This document shows positions 17,008 to 24,560 of a stretch of DNA of 64,000 nt, in pieces. The first letter of the stretch is position 1, and each line of letters starts with the position of its first letter. The notes below the pieces were generated by a model that did not search any database, was not told the origin of the DNA, and worked only from the letters and a program-made list of their open reading frames with translations. A program made the translations under genes and the position numbers. Origin of the DNA: Bog-473 sp963754445 (GTDB lineage: Bacteria; Actinomycetota; Acidimicrobiia; Acidimicrobiales; RAAP-2); the NCBI GenBank assembly GCA_963754445.1, contig CAVWFT010000002.1, positions 1,860,001 through 1,924,000 of the forward strand, given 5' to 3'.

Positions 17008-17672
17008 GCGATGACTGCGCGCAGTACACCGACGATCTGGCCGAGCTCGCACTCGGCGTGCTGACCGGACGCGAGCGGTCGCGGGCGCTGTCCCACGTGG
17101 ACGCATGCCCCCGCTGCTCCGAGGAGCTCGAACTTCTCTCACGGGCGGCCGACGCCTTGGTGGCGGTCGCGCCCGAGGCCGAGCCGCCGCTCGGATTCGA
17201 AACGCGTCTGTTCGAACGGTTGGGGATCGATGCGACGCCGGCGCGGCCTCGCCGCCCGCGAAGGGCATGGATCCCCGCCTCCATCGCGGCGGCGATCGCG
17301 GCCCTGGCCATCGGACTGGGTCTCGGTCTGTCGTCGTCCTCGACGCCGAACCAGAGCGCCGAGACCACACATCGAGGCGGGGCGGTCGAGGCGGCGGCGC
17401 TCATGGAGAACGGACGGAATGTCGGCCGGGTCGCCGTATTCGGCGGGCGGAAGCCGTGGTTGCAGATGACCCTGGCCGACTCCGGGGCACGCGGCGTGGT
17501 GCACTGCGTCGTCGTCACCGACAAAGGCACCACACACCAGGTGGGTACCTTCGCGGTCAGCGAGGGCTATGGCGCCTGGCAGGCACCGCTGCACGTGGAT
17601 CCGTCCACGGTGCGCACGGCCGAGGTGACGTCGCCCAGCGGGACCGTGATCGCCACGGCCACGCTGGGCTGA
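17004..17672 (+). CDS. Anti-sigma factor, zinc-binding (RskA/ZAS-like)
   Basis: A 222-residue protein. The N-terminal cytoplasmic domain carries HVDACPRCSEEL, the HxxxCxxC of ZAS anti-sigma factors. A single membrane helix follows a basic patch (IPASIAAAIAALAIGLGLGL, about residues 90-109). The extracytoplasmic C-terminal part (VGRVAVFGGRKPWLQMTLAD to the end) resembles the RskA sensor domain. It would sequester the upstream ECF sigma at the membrane until a signal triggers proteolysis or redox release. Confidence 0.9.
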   Translation: MSDDCAQYTDDLAELALGVLTGRERSRALSHVDACPRCSEELELLSRAADALVAVAPEAEPPLGFETRLFERLGIDATPARPRRPRRAWIPASIAAAIAALAIGLGLGLSSSSTPNQSAETTHRGGAVEAAALMENGRNVGRVAVFGGRKPWLQMTLADSGARGVVHCVVVTDKGTTHQVGTFAVSEGYGAWQAPLHVDPSTVRTAEVTSPSGTVIATATLG

Positions 17673-17681
17673 ATCACGCGT

Positions 17682-19133
17682 CTAGTACCGGTAGGTGTCC
17701 GGCTTGTAAGGACCCTCGACCGGCACGCCGATGTAGCCGGCCTGCTCTTTGGTGAGGGTCGTCAGCTTCACTCCCAGGGCGTCGAGGTGCAGCCGCGCCA
17801 CCTTCTCGTCCAGGTGCTTGGGGAGGACGTAGACATCGTTGACGTATTGACCGGTCTGGGTGAACAGCTCGATCTGCGCCATCGTCTGGTTGGTGAACGA
17901 GTTCGACATGACGAAGCTCGGGTGGCCCGTGGCATTGCCGAGGTTCAGCAACCGACCCTCTGAGAGCACGATGATGGCGTGCCCGTCGGGGAACACCCAT
18001 TTGTCGACCTGGGGTTTGATGTTGATCCGCTCGATGCCCGGTGTTGCGATGAGGCCGGCCATGTCGATCTCGTTGTCGAAGTGTCCGATGTTGCCCACGA
18101 TGGCCTGGTGCTTCATGCCGGCCATGTGCTCGGCGCGGATGATGTTGAAGTTCCCGGTAGTGGTGATGATGATGTCGGCCTCGGGGAGGATGTCCTCGAG
18201 GGTGGTCACCTGGAAACCCTCCATCGCCGCTTGCAGGGCGCAGATCGGGTCCACCTCGGTCACCACGACGCGGGCGCCCTGACCGGCCAGCGACTGTGCG
18301 CAGCCCTTGCCGACATCGCCGTATCCGCAGACGACGGCGACCTTGCCGCCGATGAGGACGTCGGTGGCGCGGTTGATGCCGTCGACGAGCGAGTGGCGGC
18401 AGCCGTACTTGTTGTCGAACTTGGACTTGGTCACCGAGTCGTTGACGTTGATGGCGGGGAACAGGAGCTCACCCTTCTTGGCCATCTCGACCAGTCGGTG
18501 CACGCCCGTCGTCGTCTCCTCGGTGACGCCCTTGATGGCGTTGGCCATCGAAGTCCAGCGGCCGCCGTCCTCGGCCAGGCTGCGGCCGAGCAGGGTGAGC
18601 ACGACTGCGAACTCCTCCGAGTCGGCTGTCGACGGATCGGGCACGGCTCCGGCCTTCTCGAACTCGACGCCCTTGTGGACGAGCAGCGTGGCATCGCCGC
18701 CGTCGTCGAGGATCATGTTGGGCCCGCTCTCGCCCGGCCAGGTCAGCGCCTGCTCGGTGCACCACCAGTACTCCTCGAGGGTTTCGCCCTTCCAGGCGAA
18801 CACGGGAACGCCCTTGGGGTCGTCCGCCGTCCCATCGGGACCGACGGCGATGGCCGCCGCGGCATGGTCCTGGGTGGAGAAGATGTTGCAGCTGGCCCAG
18901 CGGACCTCGGCGCCGAGCGCAGTCAGGGTCTCGATCAGCACGGCCGTCTGCACGGTCATGTGCAGCGAGCCCGTCACGCGGGCACCGGCCAGCGGTTTGG
19001 TGGTGCCGAACTCCGACCGCATGGCCATCAGACCGGGCATCTCGTGCTCGGCCATCTCGATCTCCTTGCGGCCGAATTCGGCCAGGGACAGGTCTGCCAC
19101 CTTGTAGGGCAGCGCTTTTGCAGAGGTCGTCAT
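17682..19133 (-). CDS. ahcY: Adenosylhomocysteinase (SAH hydrolase)
   Basis: A 483-residue enzyme that reversibly splits S-adenosylhomocysteine to adenosine and homocysteine, relieving methyltransferase inhibition. NAD-binding GYGDVGKG is at 270-277. SVTKSKFDNKYGCRHSLVDG holds the substrate lysine, aspartate and cysteine, and VDKWVFPDGHAIIVLSEGR and the C-terminal KPDTYRY tail are conserved. The insert that distinguishes longer bacterial forms from archaeal ones is present. A purine-rich ribosome site (AAGGAAGAAGGAAC) precedes the ATG. It converges on the anti-sigma gene with 9 bases between stops. Confidence 0.97.
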   Translation of the reverse strand: MTTSAKALPYKVADLSLAEFGRKEIEMAEHEMPGLMAMRSEFGTTKPLAGARVTGSLHMTVQTAVLIETLTALGAEVRWASCNIFSTQDHAAAAIAVGPDGTADDPKGVPVFAWKGETLEEYWWCTEQALTWPGESGPNMILDDGGDATLLVHKGVEFEKAGAVPDPSTADSEEFAVVLTLLGRSLAEDGGRWTSMANAIKGVTEETTTGVHRLVEMAKKGELLFPAINVNDSVTKSKFDNKYGCRHSLVDGINRATDVLIGGKVAVVCGYGDVGKGCAQSLAGQGARVVVTEVDPICALQAAMEGFQVTTLEDILPEADIIITTTGNFNIIRAEHMAGMKHQAIVGNIGHFDNEIDMAGLIATPGIERINIKPQVDKWVFPDGHAIIVLSEGRLLNLGNATGHPSFVMSNSFTNQTMAQIELFTQTGQYVNDVYVLPKHLDEKVARLHLDALGVKLTTLTKEQAGYIGVPVEGPYKPDTYRY

Positions 19134-19215
19134 GACGTTCCTTCTTCCTTCTTCGCGGCGCGCGGACGCGCAGGCCTGGTGTCTTGGGCTGGACGGCGAA
19201 GGCGCAACGCACGTG

Positions 19216-19233
19216 CTCCGACCTCTGTCGGAG
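19216..19233 (-). promoter_or_regulatory. Hairpin in the ahcY leader
   Basis: A perfect 7-bp inverted repeat (CTCCGAC / GTCGGAG, loop CTCT) lies about 85-100 bases upstream of ahcY. I compared the leader by eye with SAH and SAM riboswitch cores and saw no match, so this is only a possible regulatory stem. Confidence 0.3.
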
Positions 19234-19394
19234 GCCGCGGGACCCGTCAACAGACTAGGCGATGGGGACGGCATGGATGGTCCTCCGGGCCGTCGGGCCC
19301 GCTCGGGCTACCAGACTGCGCTGACGGTCCCGGCAGGGGTTGCCCGTCGCCGTGGTGCACAATGGACGCTCTTCCGGCAGGAAGCACCCCACGA

Positions 19395-19466
19395 GCCCCC
19401 GTAGCTCAGGGGATAGAGCATCGGTTTCCTAAACCGTGTGCGAAGGTTCGAATCCTTCCGGGGGCG
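19395..19466 (+). tRNA. tRNA-Arg (anticodon CCT)
   Basis: A 72-base cloverleaf. The acceptor stem is GCCCCCG with CGGGGGC, the D arm is GCTC/GAGC, the anticodon loop is TTCCTAA with CCT at 19428-19430, and the T arm is GAAGG-TTCGAAT-CCTTC. The CCA end is not encoded. The first base pair of the anticodon stem is a T-T mismatch. tRNA-Arg(CCU) is a common integration site for tyrosine integrases, and a decayed island with an integrase fragment lies directly downstream. Confidence 0.95.
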
Positions 19467-19734
19467 CTTCAAAAACCCAGGTATATACCGCATTTTCAGA
19501 AATGATTTTTCGCTAGTTCCTGTCCCGTCGTGTCAAAGGACTACGTCAGAGGGTCATCTTGAAGAACGGCGAGATCTGCGGCCTTAGCGGATTCCGGACT
19601 GGCTGGTTGTCCACATCACGTTCCTCACCTGGTTCAAGAAATCTATTGAACGGTGGCCAGCGGAGCCCGTGCATCGTGTCCCAGGGGACCTTGGTGTTGA
19701 ACTGAGGGTCACGACCCCTCAAGGTGTGATGGCG

Positions 19735-20946
19735 CTACGAAGCGAAGAGGTAAGCCGCCCCCGCACGACTGTTTGTGCCGGGTGCACCGACGACGACTCC
19801 GTATCCCAAACCGACCGACTGGCCGAAGTAGTCGCCGGTAGCGGAGGCGGGAGCCGTGAGTGAGGCTGTCGGAGAGGAGGGCCAGCCGGAAGTCCCCCTC
19901 ACGTAGACATAAGCAGAGCCTGGCCCTAGCTCTTTGTACCCGGGCGCTCCGATGGCGAGCGTGTCTCCCGCGACCGCGACCGAATATCCGAAAAAGTCAT
20001 TGTTGCTTTCGGTGGCGGGGTCGTTGAGGGTGACGGTCGGGGTGGTGGGCCAGCCGGAAGACCCCTCTACGTAGACATACGTCGAGGCGTCGTCCCCGTT
20101 CGCTTCGCCTACCACGAGCGTGTCTCCCGCTACCGCGACCGACCAGCCAAAAGAGCTGGGAGAGGTGCTTGGGCTGGTGAGGGTCGTAGTCGGGGTGGTG
20201 GGCCAGCCAGCAGAGCCCTTCACGTAGACGTATGCGTCGCCGCTATATCGGCCGACGACGATCGTCTTCCCCGACACCGCCACAGAATCGCCGAAAGAGT
20301 CACCCTCGCTGACAACGGGGTCATCAAAAGTGACGGTCGGGGTGGTGGGCCACCCCGAAGTTGCCCTCATATAGACATACGCCGCCGAATCGGTCGTGTC
20401 GGTGGAAGCTGCTCCGACGACGATGTTCCTGCCCGAGATCGCAACCGAGCTGCCGAACCTGTCATTCGCCGTGTTGTCAGGGTCGTTGAGTGTTGTCGTT
20501 GGGGTGGAGGGCCAGCCAGAGGACCCCCTCACGTAGATATACGCGGCGCCGGCGTCCGAGTCGGTGGGGTCGGCTCCCACGATGATCGTGTCTCCCGCTA
20601 TCGCAATCGTGCTGCCGAAACCATCGTCGGAAGTGGCGGCGGGGTCCGAGAGGGTGACAGTCGGCGTGGCCGGCCAACCCGACGAGCCCCTCACATATAT
20701 GTATGCCGCGCCGGCATAGCCGTCGGTGTCGGGTGCGCCGACAACCTCGGTGGCTCCGACACCCTCTCCCGTCCTCGTCACTACGTCGCCGAAACCGCTC
20801 CCCCCCACTGGGTCCTGCCAGGCCACGCGCAACGTCCCAGCCGCGTGCTTTCCCGCAGTTTGCGCCGCTTCGGCCACCGACACCGGAAGCGTCACAGCCA
20901 AGCCCAGCGCTGCCAGCCCGATCGGAATCCTGGTTGCCCTCATCAT
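19735..20946 (-). CDS. Secreted FG-GAP repeat beta-propeller protein
   Basis: A 403-residue secreted protein. A signal peptide (MMRATRIPIGLAALGLAVTL, then a cleavage site near AEAAQTA) leads into seven near-identical blades of about 55 residues. Each blade has a DxFGxSVAVAGDTIVVGA core and an AYVYVRGSSGWPTTPTVTL linker; six GWP linkers are visible. This is the integrin-alpha-like FG-GAP propeller, used for binding extracellular ligands or metals. GGAGGG lies 5 bases before the chosen ATG. The repeats are also similar at the DNA level, so blade number may vary between strains. No enzymatic domain is attached. Confidence 0.85.
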   Translation of the reverse strand: MMRATRIPIGLAALGLAVTLPVSVAEAAQTAGKHAAGTLRVAWQDPVGGSGFGDVVTRTGEGVGATEVVGAPDTDGYAGAAYIYVRGSSGWPATPTVTLSDPAATSDDGFGSTIAIAGDTIIVGADPTDSDAGAAYIYVRGSSGWPSTPTTTLNDPDNTANDRFGSSVAISGRNIVVGAASTDTTDSAAYVYMRATSGWPTTPTVTFDDPVVSEGDSFGDSVAVSGKTIVVGRYSGDAYVYVKGSAGWPTTPTTTLTSPSTSPSSFGWSVAVAGDTLVVGEANGDDASTYVYVEGSSGWPTTPTVTLNDPATESNNDFFGYSVAVAGDTLAIGAPGYKELGPGSAYVYVRGTSGWPSSPTASLTAPASATGDYFGQSVGLGYGVVVGAPGTNSRAGAAYLFAS

Positions 20947-21051
20947 GGCCGCCCTCCGCGTGTCGAGATTTGTTGAAAATGTCCAGGTCGACTGTTCCGA
21001 GCCATTCGTCAATGCCAAGGTCAAGGTAACGACCTGCTGTCTCGGCGCGCC

Positions 21052-21068
21052 TCAGTACTCAGTACTGA
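21052..21068. promoter_or_regulatory. Perfect palindrome upstream of the FG-GAP gene
   Basis: TCAGTACT-C-AGTACTGA is an 8+1+8 perfect palindrome, about 105 bases upstream of the FG-GAP gene start. It has the form of a dimeric repressor operator. No cognate regulator can be identified in the window. Confidence 0.4.
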
Positions 21069-21287
21069 ATTCGGGGCGTGATTCCGATCTTCAATCGTGG
21101 TCAAATCGCGAAAAACGCTGGTGAGGCGCCAGTGCCCTATGTAAAAGACTGAGCTTCAGCCGAGGTACCGGATGCGCCACCGCAGGAGATGGCTGAGTCG
21201 CGCCTATCTGGCTCGCAGCGACGATTTCCGGAACTACGTCGGTAAGTTTTGCCGGGCTTGGGAATCCGTAGGGGATCCAAGCCCGAG

Positions 21288-21593
21288 ATGGCCATGCGGG
21301 GTCACCTCGAATCGCGGGGCAAGAACGTATGGCGAGCCAAGGTGTACCTCGGGCAGGAATCCGGGAACTCAAAGCGATACCTACAGCGCACCATCCACGG
21401 CACCAAGCGCCAAGCAGAAGACGTTTTAAACGAGCTGCTCGTTGAAGCTGGCAGAAGTTCGAAAGCAATCGTGGATGGCACCTTCGGCGACCTTTCCGAG
21501 AAATGGCTGGCCTTGTCGTGTCAGACGCTGTCACCAACGGCCCAGCACGAGTATGACCGTTTGCTCAAAGGATTGATTGAACATTGGTCTTAA
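21288..21593 (+). pseudogene. Tyrosine integrase, N-terminal fragment
   Basis: About 100 residues matching the N-terminal part of actinobacterial phage/ICE tyrosine recombinases. The arm-binding domain is recognisable (RGKNVWRAKVYLGQ and RTIHGTKRQAEDVLNELLVE), followed by the start of the core-binding SAM-like domain (TFGDLSEKWLA and LSPTAQHEYDRLL). The frame then stops; the catalytic domain with the R-H-R-Y residues is absent downstream in any frame I could read. Together with the tRNA-Arg gene 1.8 kb away it marks a former integrated element that can no longer be mobilised by its own enzyme. Confidence 0.75.
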
Positions 21594-22015
21594 CCTTGAA
21601 ACCCACAAACCAGGACTTTTCGTAATTCTCAATAAGGCGCTGAGCGTCCCAGCCTGAAGCGGATGTCCCGGCCCAATCGGGGGTCAGCCCCTTTCTCCCC
21701 GAGAGTCAGCCCCTGGGCGTTCTCCCCCTGGTCGATCTCGCTGCTTACCCAGATGCGCACGTGGGTCTCGGTCGGAGCGAAGTCCTTGGCCTCTTGTCTG
21801 ATATTGCGATCGTCGGTTAACGCTGCTCGGCGATCGCCACTTTGAACTCCGAGGCAGAACGACCGACTGTTGCGGTTTGTTTTCTCTATGTACCCGTTTG
21901 ACTTACTTCTCGGGCCGCGCTCCTGACGTTAGGCGTTCGTCACGGTGGCCGAAGCCCAGACCCTAGGATGCACCGCCGCTCGAAGGGATGCTCATAGCTT
22001 TGTGCGAAGGCCCGA
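21594..22015. other. Non-coding island DNA
   Basis: No supported gene. It contains a 10-base direct repeat GTCAGCCCCT (21683-21692 and 21705-21714) and, on the minus strand, an open stretch ending near 21640 that I could not assign to any family. Composition is more AT-rich than the flanks. Probably decayed mobile-element sequence. Confidence 0.5.
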
Positions 22016-22055
22016 ACGTAAAAGGACGGGGCCGCGTGACCCCATCCTTTTACGT
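22016..22055. terminator. Long hairpin, probable bidirectional terminator
   Basis: Two 16-base arms (22016-22031 and 22040-22055) pair with a single C-A mismatch around an 8-base loop. The outer part is A-rich on one arm and T-rich on the other, so either strand would give a stem next to a short U run. It lies downstream of the truncated secreted-protein gene. Confidence 0.6.
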
Positions 22056-22075
22056 CCGATCTACTCGAAATTTCA

Positions 22076-22095
22076 GCAGTCGGGGTACCGACTGC
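22076..22095 (-). terminator. Hairpin just after the truncated secreted-protein stop
   Basis: Perfect 8-bp stem GCAGTCGG / CCGACTGC with a 4-base loop, 4 bases beyond the stop codon of the minus-strand gene remnant, followed by a short AAATTT. It suggests the 3' end of that gene is original. Confidence 0.5.
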
Positions 22096-22099
22096 AGCA

Positions 22100-22345
22100 T
22101 TAGCTGAACTGAATCGAACTCGTCGTTGGATCGAACTGAGCAGTAGCAATAACAATCGTCTTGTTACCACCGGCCTCAGAGACAACGTCGTTGTAGAAGT
22201 TTCCAGTCGTATTCGTTCCAGTGTCTTTGCTGAAACAAGTCGTAATCGTGGAAGTCTCGCCGGACTGCGAAGCAGGAGTCGCGACGTGACCGGTGAGCAC
22301 GAAGCCCGTCTCGCCGCTCGGACAGTTCCCAGGTCCGGAGCCCGT
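22100..22345 (-). pseudogene. C-terminal remnant of a small secreted protein
   Basis: The last 75 residues of a minus-strand frame (NCPSGETGFVLTGHVATPAS, then a TTCFSKDTG segment and DPTTSSIQFS) follow the pattern of the C-terminal half of the intact secreted protein at 26304: a Cys-Pro, then ExxxVxxGxV, a second Cys in an [A/T]T[V/T]CxxS strand, and a hydrophobic ending. Upstream of this the frame loses any resemblance and no signal peptide is found, so the 5' half has been replaced or lost. The stop and its hairpin are intact. Homology is judged by eye. Confidence 0.5.
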
Positions 22346-23116
22346 GGGCGCGAGACGATGTGGTCCGTTCCGCCAGAGCCACCGCAACAGGAGAGGTTTT
22401 AGCGCGAGTGGAGAGTATTTCCCGACGTCCCAGTCCGGGCACCTGAAGCGCACGCCGTGGTGACTCTTGAGCGTCGGCTCCCGAGTGGCGGCCATCGCCG
22501 GCCCATGCCGGCGTAGACGTCGAAAGCATCTACGAACTCGTTGGGCGCAATTCTGCTTTGGCACAACCGACACATACAGCTTGGAGATCGAGTGTCGATT
22601 TACAGCGACGCAGCGGACTCCCAGATCCGACGGAGCTCCTATCTCGAAGAGTGTGCTGAACGAGGTAGTGACGAGCTGGGGCACGAAGCACAAATTGCAA
22701 GCTGATGCTGAGACCGACTTGAGCGAAACGTTCGAGCGATTGTGCGCGCGATTTAGTTTCGGCTCCGGCAACGTTGGCATCACCGCGAGCATCGGTTCCT
22801 TCGCCGCGGGGATCGAAGAGGGAACCAACGTGCCCTCAAGAATCTCGCTGACATTTGGTGTTGGCCGCCGCAATGCAGTCATCGAGACCTCTATCTTCTG
22901 GGCCCGCTTAGGGGACTTCATCAATGTCAATGGCGTCTACCCGCGCCACAATGTCGGAGGATCATCGTCGGCGCGCCGCCCCTTCTGGCGCCCGCACGTA
23001 GGAGTTGATCACCATGCAAGCATCCGGATATGGATGTCTACCGTGATGGCGGGGATGGAATCGCTTGACGCTTGCGACACCATCCTGGGATACTCCCGTT
23101 GCAGGCCTGTCCGGGT
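22346..23116. other. Unassigned island sequence
   Basis: Frames of more than 200 codons exist on both strands, but neither shows a signal peptide, ribosome site or recognisable domain, and they overlap each other antisense. I regard the stretch as decayed DNA; a lineage-specific gene on the plus strand between about 22560 and 23000 cannot be excluded. Confidence 0.4.
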
Positions 23117-23132
23117 GGGGGCTGCCGCCCCC
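23117..23132 (+). promoter_or_regulatory. Hairpin in the leader of the secreted TIG-like gene
   Basis: GGGGGC-TGCC-GCCCCC forms a 6-bp GC-only stem 29 bases upstream of the ATG at 23162. It may stabilise the mRNA or end read-through from upstream. Confidence 0.35.
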
Positions 23133-23161
23133 GAGTCCAGGGAAAAGGAGCGGCGCAAACG

Positions 23162-23737
23162 ATGATGCAGAGTGAAAGTCAATCGGGTCGGACAACCATG
23201 TGGCTGGGAGTCCTTTCGGTCGTTGTCGCCGGTATCGTGCTGTTGCCGGCAGCCGTCGCCCAGGCGTCGTCCCCAAAAGCTGTGACCATCTCGTCGATCA
23301 TCACCGAGGGCAGCACGGCGAAGCCACTCATCATCGTCAAGGGAAGCGGTTTCGGCGCAACTGCTCCTGTGGCGGATCCTGCAGCGCACCCCAATGGCCA
23401 GAGCGCCTGCCCCGCCTTTCCCGTGTCGCCGGCCAAAGACATCAAGCACGACGGCTACGACTACGGGACCGACATGCTGTGGCTGGAGAACTCCACCCCA
23501 AGAGAGCCCACCGCAGGATGGCGAGCCGGCGACTACGTGCCCAGTAGCGAGATTGACTGCATAGGGATCCGCATTGTGAAGTGGAGCCGTACCGAGTTGG
23601 AGTTCAAGCTTGGGACTGCCTATGACAACCCGACGTTAGAAGGCGGAAACCAATACCAGCTGAACCAGGGTGACATCATCGAGCTCGAAGTCCGCGGTGT
23701 GGAGTCGGAGGGAACTGTCTGTTTCGGGTGTGCATAA
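23162..23737 (+). CDS. Secreted protein with a TIG/IPT-like fold
   Basis: A 191-residue exported protein. The N-terminal segment MWLGVLSVVVAGIVLLPAAV followed by AQAS is a signal peptide (about residues 13-35). The mature part starts with VTISSIITEGSTAKPLIIVK and GSGFGATAP, the pattern of an IPT/TIG immunoglobulin-like domain. Cysteine pairs (SACPAF, EIDCIG, GTVCFGCA) suggest disulfides and an extracellular location. AAGGAG upstream supports the ATG pair at 23162/23165. It lies in the AT-richer island with two other secreted-protein genes. Function unknown; surface binding is the best guess. Confidence 0.7.
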   Translation: MMQSESQSGRTTMWLGVLSVVVAGIVLLPAAVAQASSPKAVTISSIITEGSTAKPLIIVKGSGFGATAPVADPAAHPNGQSACPAFPVSPAKDIKHDGYDYGTDMLWLENSTPREPTAGWRAGDYVPSSEIDCIGIRIVKWSRTELEFKLGTAYDNPTLEGGNQYQLNQGDIIELEVRGVESEGTVCFGCA

Positions 23738-24158
23738 AGCAACCCTGCTTCGGTAAGTCCAATCTGGTCTGCCCCTCCCTACGCTCTCGTGTCTGCTCCC
23801 GGTACGCAGAACGACGGTGTGGTCCGGCGGCCGATAGCGAGCAGTCGAATAGACGATTCGCAGTCGGTATTCGCGAATCTCATCGGACACTTTTCTTGGC
23901 TGCGGGACGCGGCGTCGCTCGCGAGACGGCATCAGTTGAAGATCCTGTGACTCGCGTCGCTGAGGTTTGCCTTAGCGGCAAGCCGTCGGATGACGACACT
24001 TCGATCCTTGCCATTCGATGGCTGGACCGAGGGTTCAGATGTGGTTCAGATTTGGGCGCTGAGGCATCCGGATATCTTGGAGGACCGATAATGGCAATGG
24101 TAGAAGTGCACACGGAGTGGCGAGGCCTCTTCGGGGCTGCTTGTTTGTGGTTGGGTCC
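23738..24158. other. Gene-poor stretch with a possible phosphatase remnant
   Basis: No complete gene. Plus-strand residues encoded at about 23935-24045 read EDPVTRVAEVCLSGKPSDDD followed by TSILAIRW, which resembles the extreme C-terminus of SpoIIE/RsbU-type PP2C phosphatases (pattern PxDDxxxLAxR). Nothing upstream restores the phosphatase core. Treat as a possible fossil. Confidence 0.3.
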
Positions 24159-24486
24159 CAAATGACATCCGTTAGCCATACATGGCGAATCGATCGCGGC
24201 GACGGTGGACGTTCTGCCACGGCTTAGAAGGAAGATTCGGAAACCCCGACCACGCGACCTGAACGGGTTTTCCTTCGCCGGCCATCAGTGACATGGCCGC
24301 GTACCGCCTTTTGGGGGCACCAACTCTTTGAGCAGTTCGTTGGCCCGCTTCGTCATCGCCAGTTCGGTCTCGAGCTCGGCAATGCGCCGGCGAGCGGCCT
24401 TCAGCTCCGTGTTCTCCGTGGTCGTGGTGCCACGGCTCCTTACCTGTATCGATCAGTTCCTGATTTCGCCAGCTGTAGATCTGATC
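24159..24486 (-). pseudogene. Degenerate IS3-family transposase (orfA/orfB)
   Basis: Read leftward in three frames. The orfA part has QIYSWRNQELIDTGKEP, then after a one-base insertion near 24431-24434 continues as TTTTENTELKAARRRIAELE and TELAMTKRANELLKELVPP. The orfB start is KRRYAAMSLMAGEGKPVQVA; after a deletion it resumes as VGVSESSF, a stop codon, then ERPPSPRSIRHVWLTDVI. These match the leucine-zipper end of IS3 OrfA and the HTH_21 start of OrfB. Neither ends nor the DDE domain remain, so it is an inactive fragment. Confidence 0.8.
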
Positions 24487-24560
24487 TGTACCTCGTTTTG
24501 GGACAGGCTGTGTGAGAGTTTGGCGGGTGCCCCGTTGCCGTCGGCTCCGGAGTCGGGACT

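Noticed and set aside
19134..19394. SAH or SAM riboswitch upstream of ahcY
   Set aside because: Only a simple hairpin is visible; the consensus cores are not found.
22467..23165. 232-codon plus-strand frame
   Set aside because: No ribosome site or domain, overlaps another long frame antisense; kept only as unassigned sequence.
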